Shown piece after piece: positions 26,039 through 36,213 of a stretch of 64,000 nt of DNA. The translations under genes were made by a program, and so were the position numbers. Origin of the DNA: Oryzomicrobium sp. Its GTDB lineage: Bacteria > Pseudomonadota > Gammaproteobacteria > Burkholderiales > Rhodocyclaceae. Numbering within the stretch: position 1 is the first letter of the stretch; each line of letters begins with the position of its first letter. The notes beneath the pieces were generated by a model, which did not search any database, was not told the origin of the DNA, and worked only from the letters and a program-made list of their open reading frames with translations. The stretch is taken from the NCBI RefSeq assembly GCF_021287045.1, contig NZ_JAJTBG010000008.1, forward strand, positions 62,001 through 126,000, read 5' to 3'.

Positions 26039-26695
26039 TTATTGCATTCCGACAGGAGGAGACGCCCCTTTTCTTGGAAACCAAGCTGGAGTGGATTGCA
26101 TGTAACTCCTATATTCCTCTCCGAATTCTTTCAACGCTTCATGCTCTTCCTTTTTCGCCAACCGCGTATATGTGATGACCAGAATCGGGAACAGGATGAG
26201 TGTCAGAAGGGTAGGCCATTGCAAGAGAAAACCCACCATAATGATAATAAAAGCCAAATATTGAGGGTGCCGAACCCGGGCATAGGGGCCCTGATTGGCC
26301 ATGCGATGGTGACGCTGTGCGCTGTAAAGCACTGGCCAGGCCTTAGCGAGTAGCCAGAATCCACCGAAGATAAAAATTGTCGACAGGAGATGGAAAGGTC
26401 CCCAGTGAGGGTTGGACTTCCACCCAAACATCAGTTCGAGAAGGTGACCGGCATCATGTGAAAATGGATCGATGCCTGGAAAGTGCTTGGACAGCCAACC
26501 TGACAGCAGATAGATGGTCAGCGGGAAACCGTACATCTCGGTAAAGAGCGCCACGATAAAGGCCGAAAACAAGCTAAACGTGCGCCAATCCTGGCTCGTG
26601 CGTGGCTTAAAGAAGCTGGCGGCAAAAAGGATGAAAAACGCCGAATTCAATGCCACTAGGGCCCACAAGCCATAGTCTCCCGTATCAGTGCTCAT
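26039..26695 (-). CDS. Isoprenylcysteine carboxyl methyltransferase (ICMT)-like membrane protein
   Basis: 218 aa with about five hydrophobic segments. The C-terminal motif [20 protein letters not shown] followed by [18 protein letters not shown] is the phospholipid/ICMT methyltransferase signature with its SAM-binding RHP. Homologues are common at the end of copper/silver resistance clusters, but the substrate is unknown; bacteria lack the eukaryotic CaaX substrate. The ATG at 26695 is preceded by GAGAGG. It overlaps the DUF2933 gene by 11 bases and is the last gene of the copper operon. Confidence 0.82.
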   Translation of the reverse strand: MSTDTGDYGLWALVALNSAFFILFAASFFKPRTSQDWRTFSLFSAFIVALFTEMYGFPLTIYLLSGWLSKHFPGIDPFSHDAGHLLELMFGWKSNPHWGPFHLLSTIFIFGGFWLLAKAWPVLYSAQRHHRMANQGPYARVRHPQYLAFIIIMVGFLLQWPTLLTLILFPILVITYTRLAKKEEHEALKEFGEEYRSYMQSTPAWFPRKGASPPVGMQ

Positions 26696-26936
26696 GATTG
26701 CCTCTCTTCGATCTCTGAGAGTCTTGTGGGTGGTGTCCATGGTGGCGATGCATGAAGAAGTGCATCAGCGGACAGGCCAGAAAGAGCAGATAGGGCAAGA
26801 TGCCGAAAAGATGGGCGCGGTGTTCCGTAAATAGGTAAAAGGCAGCAATAGCCGCAAAGGCCCACCAGACCCATACGACCCCCCGATGGCCGCGCTCCTG
26901 ATCGCCATTGGGCTGAGACTCGGGTTCACCGGACAT
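26685..26936 (-). CDS. DUF2933 family small membrane protein
   Basis: 83 aa. Two hydrophobic segments ([39 protein letters not shown]) and the C-terminal HRHHGHH cluster match DUF2933 proteins. The family is found in metal-resistance clusters and its role is unknown. The [15 protein letters not shown] segment offers possible metal ligands. The ATG at 26936 is chosen over an upstream start that would extend into non-conserved sequence. Confidence 0.8.
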   Translation of the reverse strand: MSGEPESQPNGDQERGHRGVVWVWWAFAAIAAFYLFTEHRAHLFGILPYLLFLACPLMHFFMHRHHGHHPQDSQRSKRGNHEH

Positions 26937-27017
26937 GAATACTCCTGGTATATAAACGCGGGAGGCCGCCTGCATTAGGCGAGGGGGCTTCGCTATACCG
27001 AGCCCCCTCTCGAGGCA

Positions 27018-27278
27018 TTACTTGCCGTCGCGCGGGTGGTAGTGCTTGTCTTTCGCCGGCATCTTGCGTTTTTGCTCCCCAGGTTTGGCGACCGGCTTCT
27101 GCGGCACACCCGTCTTATCTTCGACATGGGAGTGGTGCTTCATGTCCATTCCCTTGTCTGGGGACATCATGGGCGCGTCGGTTCCCATGGGTTTGTCGCC
27201 TTCGGCGGCGTGTGCTCCCAAGGCGATGGCGGAGGTAGCAAGAAAGGTAGCAGTAGCAAGAGTGGCAGACAGTTTCAT
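27018..27278 (-). CDS. Small periplasmic His/Met/Lys-rich protein
   Basis: 86 aa. A signal peptide (MKLSATLATATFLATSAIAL, cleavage near AHA-AEG) is followed by a low-complexity mature chain with Met and His clusters (TDAPMMSPDKGMDMKHHSHV) and a basic C-terminus. The composition suggests copper or silver buffering in the periplasm; I do not recognise a family. The ATG at 27278 has AGGAGA 6 bases upstream. A partial copper-box lies about 100 bases upstream, so it may have its own promoter within the operon. Confidence 0.7.
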   Translation of the reverse strand: MKLSATLATATFLATSAIALGAHAAEGDKPMGTDAPMMSPDKGMDMKHHSHVEDKTGVPQKPVAKPGEQKRKMPAKDKHYHPRDGK

Positions 27279-27378
27279 GACAGATCTCCTAAGGTAAGTT
27301 GAGCTCTGACCTTCTATAAAAAGAGGGGCAGACCCACGAAGCATGGTTCCGTCTGACCGCCACAAACATGACGCAACG

Positions 27379-27396
27379 ATTACATTTCTGTCAGCC
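27379..27396. promoter_or_regulatory. Partial copper-box GATTACATTTCTGTCAGC
   Basis: Matches the palindromes at 36620 and 37356 over its first 14 bases; the second arm is degenerate. It lies about 100 bases before the small His/Met protein gene (minus strand). Probable response-regulator site. Confidence 0.5.
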
Positions 27397-27399
27397 GGA

Positions 27400-27422
27400 T
27401 TCGGTACCGTTCGGGTACCGAA
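27400..27422. repeat. Perfect inverted repeat just after the P-type ATPase gene
   Basis: TTCGGTACC (27400-27408) and GGTACCGAA (27414-27422), 5-base loop, 5 bases past the ATPase stop on the minus strand and beside the partial copper-box. There is no T-run, so a transcript-stabilising hairpin or an operator is more likely than an intrinsic terminator. Confidence 0.5.
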
Positions 27423-27426
27423 ATAA

Positions 27427-29754
27427 TCAGACACCTCGCAGACGTAACGCGTTTCCCACGACGCTCACCGAAGAAAGGCTCATCGCAGCCGCGGCGATGA
27501 TGGGAGAAAGCACCAAACCAAATGAGGGGAACAGAATGCCAGCCGCGATAGGCACCCCCAGCGCGTTATAGAGAAAGGCGAATGCCAGGTTTTGTCGCAT
27601 GTTGCGCACTGTCGCCGCCGACAGTTGGCGTGCACGAGCGATGCCGCGCAAATCCCCCTTCACCAGGGTGACCTGGGCGCTGTTCATCGCCACATCTGTC
27701 CCGGTTCCCATTGCAATCCCAACATCAGCCTTGGCCAAGGCCGGAGCGTCGTTGATGCCATCACCGGCCATCGCCACCACTCGGCCCTCTGCCTGGAGGC
27801 GCTCAACCAGCGCCAGCTTGTCTGCAGGCTTCACTTCGCCGTGAACCTCGTCAATGCCCAATTGATCGCCAACGGCGCGGGCAGTGGTAAGGCCGTCTCC
27901 CGTTGCCATGACGACCCGCAGGCCGCTCTGGCGCAAGACGGCCAGCGCCTCCGGCGTGCTGGACTTGACCGGGTCGGCAACGGCAAGCAGCCCCATCAGC
28001 GCACCGTCGGCGGCCAGGTGCATGACGCTCGCACCCGAGCGCCGAAGGGCTTCCGCCTCGTCCCGCAACGATTCGACCACCACGCCGTCCTGTGCCATCA
28101 AGGCACCATTCCCCAGTGCCAAGCGCTTGCCGGCGACCACCCCCCGGACGCCGATTCCCGACGCGGATTCGAATCCCTCGACCTTGTCGAGGACGAGCCC
28201 CTGCTCTCGTGCCGCTCGCACGATGGCATCAGCCAGGGGATGCTCACTACCTTGATCCAGGCTGGCAGCAAGGCGGAGCACATCATCCCGGTCGATGCCC
28301 GGGACTGGGATGGCGGTCTGGAAGGCAGGGCGCCCTTCGGTCAGGGTGCCGGTCTTGTCCACGATCAGGGTGTCGATGTCACGCAGACGCTCGATGGCGG
28401 CGGCGTCACGAAACAGTACCCCCTGGGTGGCGGCTTTTCCCGTGGATACCATGATCGACATAGGAGTGGCCAATCCCAAGGCGCAGGGGCAGGCAATGAT
28501 CAGCACGGCCACCCCGTTGATCAGGCCGAACACCCAGCCCTGCGGACCGCCCAACAACCCCCAGGCCAAGAAGCTCGCTAGGGCGATCAGTACCACCACA
28601 ACAACAAAGTAGCCCGCCACCACGTCGGCCAGGCGCTGCATGGGAGCCTTGGAACGCTGGGCCTGGGCGACCATCTGGACGATCTGGGCCAGCATGGTTT
28701 GGGCGCCGATTTTTTCCGAGCGCATCACTAGGCTGCCCGAGGTGTTGATGGTGGCGCCGATAACCTTGTCCCCTGGGCGTTTGGTGACGGGCAGAGGCTC
28801 CCCTGTCAGCATCGATTCGTCGATGGCGCTGGAGCCTTCGGTAACTACCCCATCCACCGGCACCTTCTCCCCTGGACGGATACGCAGGAGATCCCCAACA
28901 TGAACATGCGTGAGTGGGATGTCTTCTTCTCCGCCATCAGAATTGATCCGCCGCGCCGTCTTCGGCGCGAGGCCGAGCAAGGACTTGATGGCCGCAGAGG
29001 TCTGCGAGCGAGCCCGCAATTCCAGCATTTGGCCCAGCAGGGTGAGGGAGATGATCACCGCGGCTGCTTCGAAATAAACGCCAATCCGGCCATGAGCACG
29101 GAATGATTCTGGGAAAATGCCCGGAGCAAAGGTGGCCACCACGCTGTAGAGGAAGGCGGCGCCGGTACCCAGGCCAATCAAGGTCCACATGTTCGGGCTG
29201 CGCTGAATAACGGACTGCCAACCACGGACGAAGAATGGGCTACCTGCCCACAGGACGATGGGGAGACTGAGGATCAGTTCTGCCCAGGTCCTTAGGGTGA
29301 CCGGGAGCATTTCGAGGCGGTGCCCGGCCATGGCGAGCACCACCACGATGATGGTTAGAGGCAAGGTGGCCCAAAAGCGCCGACGGAAGTCATGGTATTC
29401 GGCGTTGTCTTCTCCTGCCTCAAGGTTGGGAAGGACTGGCTCTAAGGTCATACCGCACTTCGGGCAAGTGCCCGGTCCAGGCTGGCGGACCTCCGGGTGC
29501 ATCGGGCAGACGTACTCGGTTCCTGCCGGAAGATTCTCTACCGCCACATCTGGCATCGGGTGGAGATAATGCCCGGGGTCCGCATCGAACTTGTCCTTGC
29601 ACTTGCTGCTGCAAAAGCGGTGCAACGTGCCGTCCAACCAGGACTCATGAGGCGATTCCGGCTTCACCGTCATGCCGCAAACCGGATCAATCACCGCTTT
29701 CGACGGAAGGGGTGAATGATGATGCCCCTCGTGGTGTACATGGTCTGCGCTCAT
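27427..29754 (-). CDS. Copper/silver-exporting P1B-type ATPase
   Basis: 775 aa. The N-terminus lacks a classical CxxC HMA domain. Instead there is a His-rich start ([10 protein letters not shown]), a YHS-like domain (DPVCGMTV, residues about 23-66) and a heavy-metal-binding domain YVCPMHPE...CPKCGM (about 80-106). Then come the A-domain TGEP loop, the CPC metal motif in TM6 ([13 protein letters not shown]), the phosphorylation site DKTGTLT, the HP motif ([10 protein letters not shown]) and the hinge [10 protein letters not shown]. It pumps Cu+ or Ag+ from cytoplasm to periplasm. It resembles SilP/CopA of silver and copper islands. It sits 9 bases after the cytochrome gene in the long operon. 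Confidence 0.93.
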   Translation of the reverse strand: MSADHVHHEGHHHSPLPSKAVIDPVCGMTVKPESPHESWLDGTLHRFCSSKCKDKFDADPGHYLHPMPDVAVENLPAGTEYVCPMHPEVRQPGPGTCPKCGMTLEPVLPNLEAGEDNAEYHDFRRRFWATLPLTIIVVVLAMAGHRLEMLPVTLRTWAELILSLPIVLWAGSPFFVRGWQSVIQRSPNMWTLIGLGTGAAFLYSVVATFAPGIFPESFRAHGRIGVYFEAAAVIISLTLLGQMLELRARSQTSAAIKSLLGLAPKTARRINSDGGEEDIPLTHVHVGDLLRIRPGEKVPVDGVVTEGSSAIDESMLTGEPLPVTKRPGDKVIGATINTSGSLVMRSEKIGAQTMLAQIVQMVAQAQRSKAPMQRLADVVAGYFVVVVVLIALASFLAWGLLGGPQGWVFGLINGVAVLIIACPCALGLATPMSIMVSTGKAATQGVLFRDAAAIERLRDIDTLIVDKTGTLTEGRPAFQTAIPVPGIDRDDVLRLAASLDQGSEHPLADAIVRAAREQGLVLDKVEGFESASGIGVRGVVAGKRLALGNGALMAQDGVVVESLRDEAEALRRSGASVMHLAADGALMGLLAVADPVKSSTPEALAVLRQSGLRVVMATGDGLTTARAVGDQLGIDEVHGEVKPADKLALVERLQAEGRVVAMAGDGINDAPALAKADVGIAMGTGTDVAMNSAQVTLVKGDLRGIARARQLSAATVRNMRQNLAFAFLYNALGVPIAAGILFPSFGLVLSPIIAAAAMSLSSVSVVGNALRLRGV

Positions 29755-29763
29755 GACTGCTCC

Positions 29764-30171
29764 TTACTGGATACCTACCTTGCGTTGCTCCACGCGAACA
29801 TAGGCGGTGATATGGGCCACCTCATCAGGAGAAACTAGAGGAATCGGCGCCATGTCACCAAATGCCCAGTGATGGGCACGGACGCCATTCTTCGCCGCCA
29901 GTTGGAACGCTGCGTCGCTGTGGTGCGCGGGCTCGTAGATTTTGTGCAGGAACGGTGGGCCCTTAGCGGACCCCTGCAAATCGACGCCATGGCAACTGGC
30001 GCAGAATTTTCCATAAAGTCCTTTCCCCACTCCGGGGTTCGGCATCAACCCCGGACTAGGTTTGGGCACGGCGTACGACTGAGCCCAGGCACCTTGTCCC
30101 AGCATCGACATCAGGATAAGGCCGAGCCCGAAGCAGCGTAGCCGGTGGGAGGAATGTTGCTGCTGTGTCAT
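29764..30171 (-). CDS. Periplasmic cytochrome c (class I) of the copper operon
   Basis: 135 aa. A signal peptide (about 1-31) is followed by one haem-binding CASCH motif (KGLYGKFCASCHGVDLQG) and a possible axial Met in FGDMAPIP. Typical of small monohaem cytochromes c. Its start overlaps the cusA stop (ATGA), so it is translationally coupled to the efflux pump. A redox role in periplasmic copper handling can be inferred but is not shown. Confidence 0.85.
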   Translation of the reverse strand: MTQQQHSSHRLRCFGLGLILMSMLGQGAWAQSYAVPKPSPGLMPNPGVGKGLYGKFCASCHGVDLQGSAKGPPFLHKIYEPAHHSDAAFQLAAKNGVRAHHWAFGDMAPIPLVSPDEVAHITAYVRVEQRKVGIQ

Positions 30172-33100
30172 TGCTCAATACCTCGATTCAAGCGCCACTG
30201 CTTAATGAGGGCATACAGCGCCGGAATGACGGCCAGGGTCAGTACAGTGGAAGAAATCATCCCCCCAACCATGGGGGCTGCAATGCGGCTCATGACCTCG
30301 GACCCCGTGCCGGTGCTCCACATGATCGGGAGCAAGCCTGCCATGATGGCGACGACCGTCATCATCTTAGGGCGGACCCGCTCCACGGCACCTTCCATAA
30401 CAGCCTCGTAGAGATCGGCAACACTTGGCGTGCGGCCAGCCAGACGGCTCCGCTCCTTGATCCCTTCCCAGGCGTGGTCCAGGTAAATCAGCATCACCAC
30501 ACCGGTTTCAGCGGCAACCCCCGCCAGGGCGATGAAGCCCACGGCAACAGCCACTGACAGGTTGTAGCCAAGCAGCCACATCAGCCAGACTCCGCCAACT
30601 AAGGCGAAGGGCACAGACAGCATGACGATTAGGGTTTCGGTGAGGCGTTTGAAGTTGAGGTAGAGGAGCAGGAATATGATCAAGAGAGTGACCGGCACCA
30701 CGATCTTCATCTTCTCGATGGCGCGCTCCATGGATTCAAATTGGCCGCTCCAGGTCGCGTAGTAGCCAGCGGGAAACTTGACCTGTTCATTGACGACACG
30801 CCTGGCTTCCGCCACATAGCGACCGATATCCCGGTCCCGAATATCTACGTAGATGTAAGCGGAAAGCAGGGCATTCTCAGTCCGAATACCGGGGGCGCCC
30901 TGGGCAACTTCGACTCGCGCCAGTTGCCCCAACGGCACCATGGCGCCATCCGGTGTTGGCACCAGCACTTCCCGGGCGATCTGCTGAGGATCGGAGCGTA
31001 ATTCCCGCGGGTAGCGAACATTCACCCCGAAACGCTCCCGGCCTTCAACCGTCGTGGTGACCATTTCCCCACCAAGCGCAGTGCCGATCACGTCCTGCAA
31101 TTCACCGACACCGAGGCCGTAACGGGCCAGTTGCTCCCGGTCCGGTTCGATGTTCAGGTAGTACCCACCGGTGATCCGCTCGGCAAACGCGGAGCTAGTC
31201 CCCGGGACCGTCTTTACTACTGCCTCGATTTCCTTAGCCAGACGCTCCATCTCGGCAAGATCTTTACCGAACACCTTGATGCCAATGGGTGTGCGGATAC
31301 CGGTGGACAGCATATCGATCCGCGCTTTGATCGGCATGGTCCAGGCGTTGGAGACGCCGGGGAATTGGAGCGCTTTGTCCATTTCCGCGATGAGCTTGTC
31401 GGTGGTCATGCCCTTACGCCATTCCGATTCCGGCTTCAGGTTGATCACGGTCTCGAACATCTCCGTCGGCGCCGGATCAGTGGCGGTACTTGCCCGTCCA
31501 GCCTTGCCGTAGACCGATTCGACTTCAGGGAAGCTCTTGATAAGCTTGTTCTGAGTCTGCAGCAACTCGGCGGCTTTTGTGATCGACATCCCCGGCAGGG
31601 AGGCCGGCATATAAAGGAGCGAGCCCTCATTTAAGGTCGGCATGAACTCAGAGCCCAGGCGGGACGCCGGATAGATCGACAATGCCAGGATTCCTACAGC
31701 CACAGCGATGGTGGTTTTCTTCCACTGCATCACCCCGGCGATGATCGGCCGGTACAGCCAGATCAGGAAGCGGTTCACCGGATTCTTGGCCTCCGGCATG
31801 ATCCGCCCACGGATGAACAGCATCATCAGGACAGGCACCAGGGTGACCGAGAGGAAGGCCGCGCCGGCCATGGCGAAGGTCTTGGTATAGGCCAGCGGCG
31901 AGAACAGCCGACCCTCCTGGGATTCCAGGGTGAACACCGGCAGGAATGAGACAGTGATGATCAGCAGCGAGAAGAACAAGGCGGGGCCCACTTCCTTGCA
32001 TGCCGAAATCATCGCCTCGGTGCGTGACTCCCCTTCCTTGAGGCGCTCCAGGTGCTTGTGCGCGTTCTCGATCATGACGATGGCCGCATCGACCATGGCA
32101 CCGATAGCGATGGCGATCCCCCCCAGGCTCATCAGGTTGGAATTCATGCCCAGCAGGCGCATGGCGATGAAGGCAATCAGCACGCCCACCGGGAGCATCA
32201 GGATGGCCACCAGGGCACTGCGGACGTGCAACAGGAAAACTATGCATACCAGTGCGACGATCAGGCTTTCCTCAAGCAGAGTGTGCTTCAGGGTCTCGAT
32301 GGCGCGATGGATAAGGTCGGAGCGGTCGTAGACCGTCTGGATGCTGACGCCGTCGGGCAACCCAGAGGAGATTTCACCGATTTTCTCCTTGAGGTTGTGG
32401 ATCACCTCCAGAGCATTCTGGCCGTAGCGCGCCATGGCGATCCCAGACACTACTTCGCCTTCACCGTTGAGTTCGGTCAGGCCGCGCCGCTCGTCCGGGG
32501 CCAGTTCAACCCGAGCGATATCCCGAATCAAGACGGGGGTGCCCTTATCGCTTTTGACGACAAGGTTCTCAATGTCACTGGCACCGCGCAGGTAGCCTTT
32601 GCCACGGACCATGTACTCGGTCTCGGCCATTTCAACGACACGTCCGCCGACGTCACGATTCGAGTCGCGAATGACCTGGGTCACCTTGGCCAGGGGAATG
32701 CCATAGGCGCGTAATTTCACCGGATCCACGGTGACCTGGTAGGTCTGTACAAAGCCGCCAATGGAGGCCACCTCGGCCACACCGTGCGCTTTGGTGAGTT
32801 GGTAGCGGACGTACCAGTCTTGCAGGGTACGCAATTCAGCCAGATTCTTGTCCTTAGCCAGCAGGGCGTACTGGTAGACCCAGCCTACCCCCGTAGCATC
32901 GGGACCAATCTGTGGTGTGACTCCCTTGGGCATGCGGCCTGAGGCGAAATTCAGGTACTCGAGCACCCGGGATCGGGCCCAGTAGATATCGGTGCCGTCC
33001 TCGAAAATGATGTAGACAAAGGAGGCGCCAAAGAAGGAGAAGCCCCGCACCACCTTGGACTTCGGTACCGACAGCATGGCTGTCGTCAGGGGATAGGTGA

Positions 33101-33293
33101 CCTGGTCCTCTACCACCTGTGGCGCCTGGCCTGGATACTCCGTGTAGACGATGACCTGGACGTCCGATAGATCAGGCAAGGCATCCAGGGGCGTGCGCAG
33201 GACGGCAACAATGCCTGCGATGACGATGAAGAGCGCCGCGAGTAGAACCAGGAAACGGTTCCGCCCGGACCAGTCGATGATTTTGGCGAGCAT
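30168..33293 (-). CDS. cusA: CusA/CzcA-family heavy-metal RND efflux pump
   Basis: 1041 aa, full family length, inner-membrane proton/metal antiporter. Features: N-terminal TM1 (FLVLLAALFIVIAGIVAVLR), two large periplasmic loops, the TM4 acidic motif IAIGAMVDAAIVMIENAHKH, and the Met-bearing segment RIDMLSTGIRTPIGIKVFG typical of CusA/SilA. The substrate is most likely Cu+ and/or Ag+, judged from the CusF-like neighbours. It forms a tripartite pump with CusB (adaptor) and CusC (outer-membrane channel). The gene starts 12 bases after the cusB stop. Confidence 0.95.
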   Translation of the reverse strand: MLAKIIDWSGRNRFLVLLAALFIVIAGIVAVLRTPLDALPDLSDVQVIVYTEYPGQAPQVVEDQVTYPLTTAMLSVPKSKVVRGFSFFGASFVYIIFEDGTDIYWARSRVLEYLNFASGRMPKGVTPQIGPDATGVGWVYQYALLAKDKNLAELRTLQDWYVRYQLTKAHGVAEVASIGGFVQTYQVTVDPVKLRAYGIPLAKVTQVIRDSNRDVGGRVVEMAETEYMVRGKGYLRGASDIENLVVKSDKGTPVLIRDIARVELAPDERRGLTELNGEGEVVSGIAMARYGQNALEVIHNLKEKIGEISSGLPDGVSIQTVYDRSDLIHRAIETLKHTLLEESLIVALVCIVFLLHVRSALVAILMLPVGVLIAFIAMRLLGMNSNLMSLGGIAIAIGAMVDAAIVMIENAHKHLERLKEGESRTEAMISACKEVGPALFFSLLIITVSFLPVFTLESQEGRLFSPLAYTKTFAMAGAAFLSVTLVPVLMMLFIRGRIMPEAKNPVNRFLIWLYRPIIAGVMQWKKTTIAVAVGILALSIYPASRLGSEFMPTLNEGSLLYMPASLPGMSITKAAELLQTQNKLIKSFPEVESVYGKAGRASTATDPAPTEMFETVINLKPESEWRKGMTTDKLIAEMDKALQFPGVSNAWTMPIKARIDMLSTGIRTPIGIKVFGKDLAEMERLAKEIEAVVKTVPGTSSAFAERITGGYYLNIEPDREQLARYGLGVGELQDVIGTALGGEMVTTTVEGRERFGVNVRYPRELRSDPQQIAREVLVPTPDGAMVPLGQLARVEVAQGAPGIRTENALLSAYIYVDIRDRDIGRYVAEARRVVNEQVKFPAGYYATWSGQFESMERAIEKMKIVVPVTLLIIFLLLYLNFKRLTETLIVMLSVPFALVGGVWLMWLLGYNLSVAVAVGFIALAGVAAETGVVMLIYLDHAWEGIKERSRLAGRTPSVADLYEAVMEGAVERVRPKMMTVVAIMAGLLPIMWSTGTGSEVMSRIAAPMVGGMISSTVLTLAVIPALYALIKQWRLNRGIEQ

Positions 33294-33305
33294 GGCGGAT
33301 TCCCG

Positions 33306-34913
33306 TCAGTGGCCGCGATGGGCAGAGGCGGGAGCAGCTCCAACCGTATTGCTGCCTGCCGGCTTGGCTGAGGTGATGACCCATTCGCCTGGCCCTCGCT
33401 CGACAAACTCGAAGGTGATGTTTGCGCCAGGACGTAGCGTTTGGAGCAGAGCGTCATTGGCCACTTTGAACTCCATGGTCATGGCTGGCCACTTGAGCGA
33501 CTCGACCGGACCGTGGCTAACACTGGCCGTTCCAGCCTTCATATCGATCTCTTCGACGGTGCCCGTAGCGTGATGGCCCGTTGATGAAGCACCTTGGGAT
33601 TTGCCTGCATCGCCATGGCCCGCGTGACTGAAGTTGCCGACCGCCGCCTTCAGGTTGCTTTCTGCATCGATCAGGAAGTTGGCGGCAACGACAACGCGTT
33701 CCCCTTCCTTCACGCCTTCGCGAACCTCGACAAAATCGTTACCACGATTGCCAAGCTTGACCTCGCGTGGTTCAAAACGCCCTTCCTTGGCTTCAACCAG
33801 GACGATCTGGCGCACACCACTGTCGATCACGGCAGAGAGTGGGACTGTCACCACCGCTGTTTTGGCTGAGTTGCCAGCAGCCGGCAATTCAACCTGCGCG
33901 AACATGCCGGGCTTGAGCAAGATGCCCGGGTTGGGCAACTCGATCCGTACCGGTACTGTGCGGGTTTCCGCCTTGAGAGTGGGATAAACGTAGGTAATGG
34001 AGCCTTCGAAGGTTTTGTCCGGATAGGAATTAATCCGGACCTTCGCTTTTGCACCTTGCGTGATTTGTCCGATATCCTGCTCGAACACGTCGGCTACGAC
34101 CCAGACCGACGACAGATCGGCGACCTGATAGAGAGCCTCGCCCGGCATGAAACGCATGCCTTGCACAGCTTTCTTTTCCGTCACGATTCCGCTGACTGGC
34201 GCACGAAAAGTAAGCGTCCGTCGAACCTCGCCGGATTTGGTCAGGGCCTTGATCTGCTCTTCCGAGACATCCCAGTTGTGAAGGCGCAGCAAGCTCGATT
34301 CCGCCAGCTGTTTCATCCCAGCCTGCGTCTCCGCACTTGCCTCCTTCAGTGCCTGGACACCTTGTGCGGCAATGGCGTATTCCCGTTGTGCAGAGACGAG
34401 CTCAGGGCTGTAGACCTCGAACAGGGGCTGGCCTTTGGCGACGGGCTGCCCCGTCGTGCTGACATGGAGGCGCTCGACATAACCTTCGAATTTTGGGGTT
34501 ATGGCATAAAGACGCCGCTCATCCGGCTCGATGCGTCCGGCCGCCCGGATCAAGCGTTCCAGGGTGCGCAATGTCGCCGGTTCAGTGCGCACGCCTAGCT
34601 TCTGGATCTTCTCCGTACTGATCCGTATCTGGTTGGCACCGGAGGGTTCCTCATCCTGCTCACCTTCATAGACCGGGATGTAGTCCATCCCCATGGGGTC
34701 TTTTTTCGGCACAGGCGAGGTATCTGGCAGCCCCATGGGATTGCGGTAATAGAGGACCTTGCGTGATTTGGATTCTCCGGCAGCCCCCCCGGCTTGGCCG
34801 ACGGCGGTGATTTCGTGGCCAGTCATGTTGCGTGCACCAACCCAATAGCCTGTCGCAGCAGCCAATACGGCAACAGTAAGCACGCCGGCGGCCAGCTTGC
34901 CCCCTTGCTTCAT
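33306..34913 (-). CDS. cusB: CusB-type periplasmic adaptor with C-terminal CusF-like copper-binding domain
   Basis: 535 aa. An N-terminal anchor is followed by a heavy-metal-binding motif (YYRNPMGLPDTSPVP...DPMGMDY) and the barrel-sandwich/beta-barrel adaptor core (about 110-420). The last about 80 residues add a CusF-like domain: GTVEEIDMKAGTASVSHG, then LKWPAMTMEFKV with the W and M ligands that bind Cu(I). So metallochaperone and adaptor are joined in one chain, while a separate cusF gene also exists upstream. The ATG at 34913 overlaps the cusC stop (ATGA). Confidence 0.93.
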   Translation of the reverse strand: MKQGGKLAAGVLTVAVLAAATGYWVGARNMTGHEITAVGQAGGAAGESKSRKVLYYRNPMGLPDTSPVPKKDPMGMDYIPVYEGEQDEEPSGANQIRISTEKIQKLGVRTEPATLRTLERLIRAAGRIEPDERRLYAITPKFEGYVERLHVSTTGQPVAKGQPLFEVYSPELVSAQREYAIAAQGVQALKEASAETQAGMKQLAESSLLRLHNWDVSEEQIKALTKSGEVRRTLTFRAPVSGIVTEKKAVQGMRFMPGEALYQVADLSSVWVVADVFEQDIGQITQGAKAKVRINSYPDKTFEGSITYVYPTLKAETRTVPVRIELPNPGILLKPGMFAQVELPAAGNSAKTAVVTVPLSAVIDSGVRQIVLVEAKEGRFEPREVKLGNRGNDFVEVREGVKEGERVVVAANFLIDAESNLKAAVGNFSHAGHGDAGKSQGASSTGHHATGTVEEIDMKAGTASVSHGPVESLKWPAMTMEFKVANDALLQTLRPGANITFEFVERGPGEWVITSAKPAGSNTVGAAPASAHRGH

Positions 34914-36178
34914 AACCCCTCTCCCAAAAGACGCTCGATTTCTGCCAGGCGGACTTGGCCGTCAGCCTGGGCCTTGATCTGATTCTGTTTCGCCACGCGA
35001 ATCTGACGCTGTGCGTCGAGGAGCGTGGCGAAATCGACTTTCCCTGTCTCGTAGCCGGCAAGTGCGGCTTGATAGGTCAGCTGGGCTTGCGGCAACAGGC
35101 TGTCGTTGACCAGGGTTTCCGTTTGGCGGGCTGCGTCGATACCCGATAGGTTTTCAACCAAGTCGGCCAGCACCTGGTTGGCAGTGGCGTCCCGTTTCAG
35201 CTTGGCCGCGGTCAGCATGGCTTCTGCCTCTCGCTCCTGGGCACGTCGGGAGGATTGCTGCAGGGGGATGTTGAGTTCGACCATGACCTCCCATTCCTTG
35301 ACCGCGTTCTGATATTGGATGGGAGACACCCCCAAGGTGAAGTCCGGGTAGCGGTTCTTGTAGGTTAACTCTCGGGTTTTTTCGGCCGCCTGAACCTGTG
35401 AATTCGCGGCGTAGAGCAAAGGATTTCTCCCCCGTACCCGATCTTCCAGGGCGGCGTATTCGAGCTTGGCTGGTGCGGGAAGCTTGCGCAGGGCCTCCGG
35501 CTCGGCCAGCGGAGCGATGGCTGGACGGCCAAGTAGGGCGTTGAGGCGAGCTTGAAGCTGGCGGCGTTCACTAGCCAGCGCTACCAGTTCGTTGCGCATG
35601 CCCGTCTGTTCGACCTGAGCCCGGACGACATCCTGCTGGGCCGCAAGTCCTCCGGCATAACGAACCTGGGCTACTTTCTCCAGACGAACCATCAAATCCA
35701 AGATTTCCCGAGTCAGTCGCTCGTTGCGGCTGAGGTAGTACAACTGGGCGTATAGCGTTTTGACCTTAGTCGATATTTCCGTCCAGCTACCGAGCGCACG
35801 CCCTTGGGCTCCTTGTGCCTCAAGCTCGGCAATTTCCCGCTTCAGATCGCGCTTACCGAACCAGGGGACATCCTGCATCAGGAGGTACCGGGTACTGCCA
35901 ACCCGGGTCGGCGCAAGCGTGGCATTTTGCTCCCCCATCCGGGTGATATCCCGAAGCTCGGTCCTCAGCTTGGGATCCGGCAGGGCCCCTGCCGGCACCA
36001 CCCGCTCTGTCGCAGCCTCCGCCTCATAGCGGAACCCGGCGTATTCAGGGTTCTGTTCCTTCGCGATGGCCAACAGGCTATCAACACTAGCCCCCGGCGG
36101 CTGGGTTTCTGCCTGGGCGGCAGTCCACCAGAAACTCACCAGTACAGCCAGAGCCAGGGGACGAACAGTGGTTTTCAT
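34910..36178 (-). CDS. cusC: CusC/TolC-family outer membrane efflux protein
   Basis: 422 aa. A signal peptide (MKTTVRPLALAVLVSFWW, cleavage after AQA) is followed by two OEP repeats rich in coiled-coil helices (LRTELRDITRMGEQN; WEVMVELNIPLQQSSRRAQE; YETGKVDFATLLDAQRQIR). No lipobox Cys is visible, unlike E. coli CusC. It provides the outer-membrane exit of the CusCBA pump. The ATG at 36178 is preceded by AAGGAAG. Confidence 0.88.
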   Translation of the reverse strand: MKTTVRPLALAVLVSFWWTAAQAETQPPGASVDSLLAIAKEQNPEYAGFRYEAEAATERVVPAGALPDPKLRTELRDITRMGEQNATLAPTRVGSTRYLLMQDVPWFGKRDLKREIAELEAQGAQGRALGSWTEISTKVKTLYAQLYYLSRNERLTREILDLMVRLEKVAQVRYAGGLAAQQDVVRAQVEQTGMRNELVALASERRQLQARLNALLGRPAIAPLAEPEALRKLPAPAKLEYAALEDRVRGRNPLLYAANSQVQAAEKTRELTYKNRYPDFTLGVSPIQYQNAVKEWEVMVELNIPLQQSSRRAQEREAEAMLTAAKLKRDATANQVLADLVENLSGIDAARQTETLVNDSLLPQAQLTYQAALAGYETGKVDFATLLDAQRQIRVAKQNQIKAQADGQVRLAEIERLLGEGL

Positions 36179-36213
36179 TTTTCTTCCTTGAATCGCCGGG
36201 CAAAGCGAGAACA

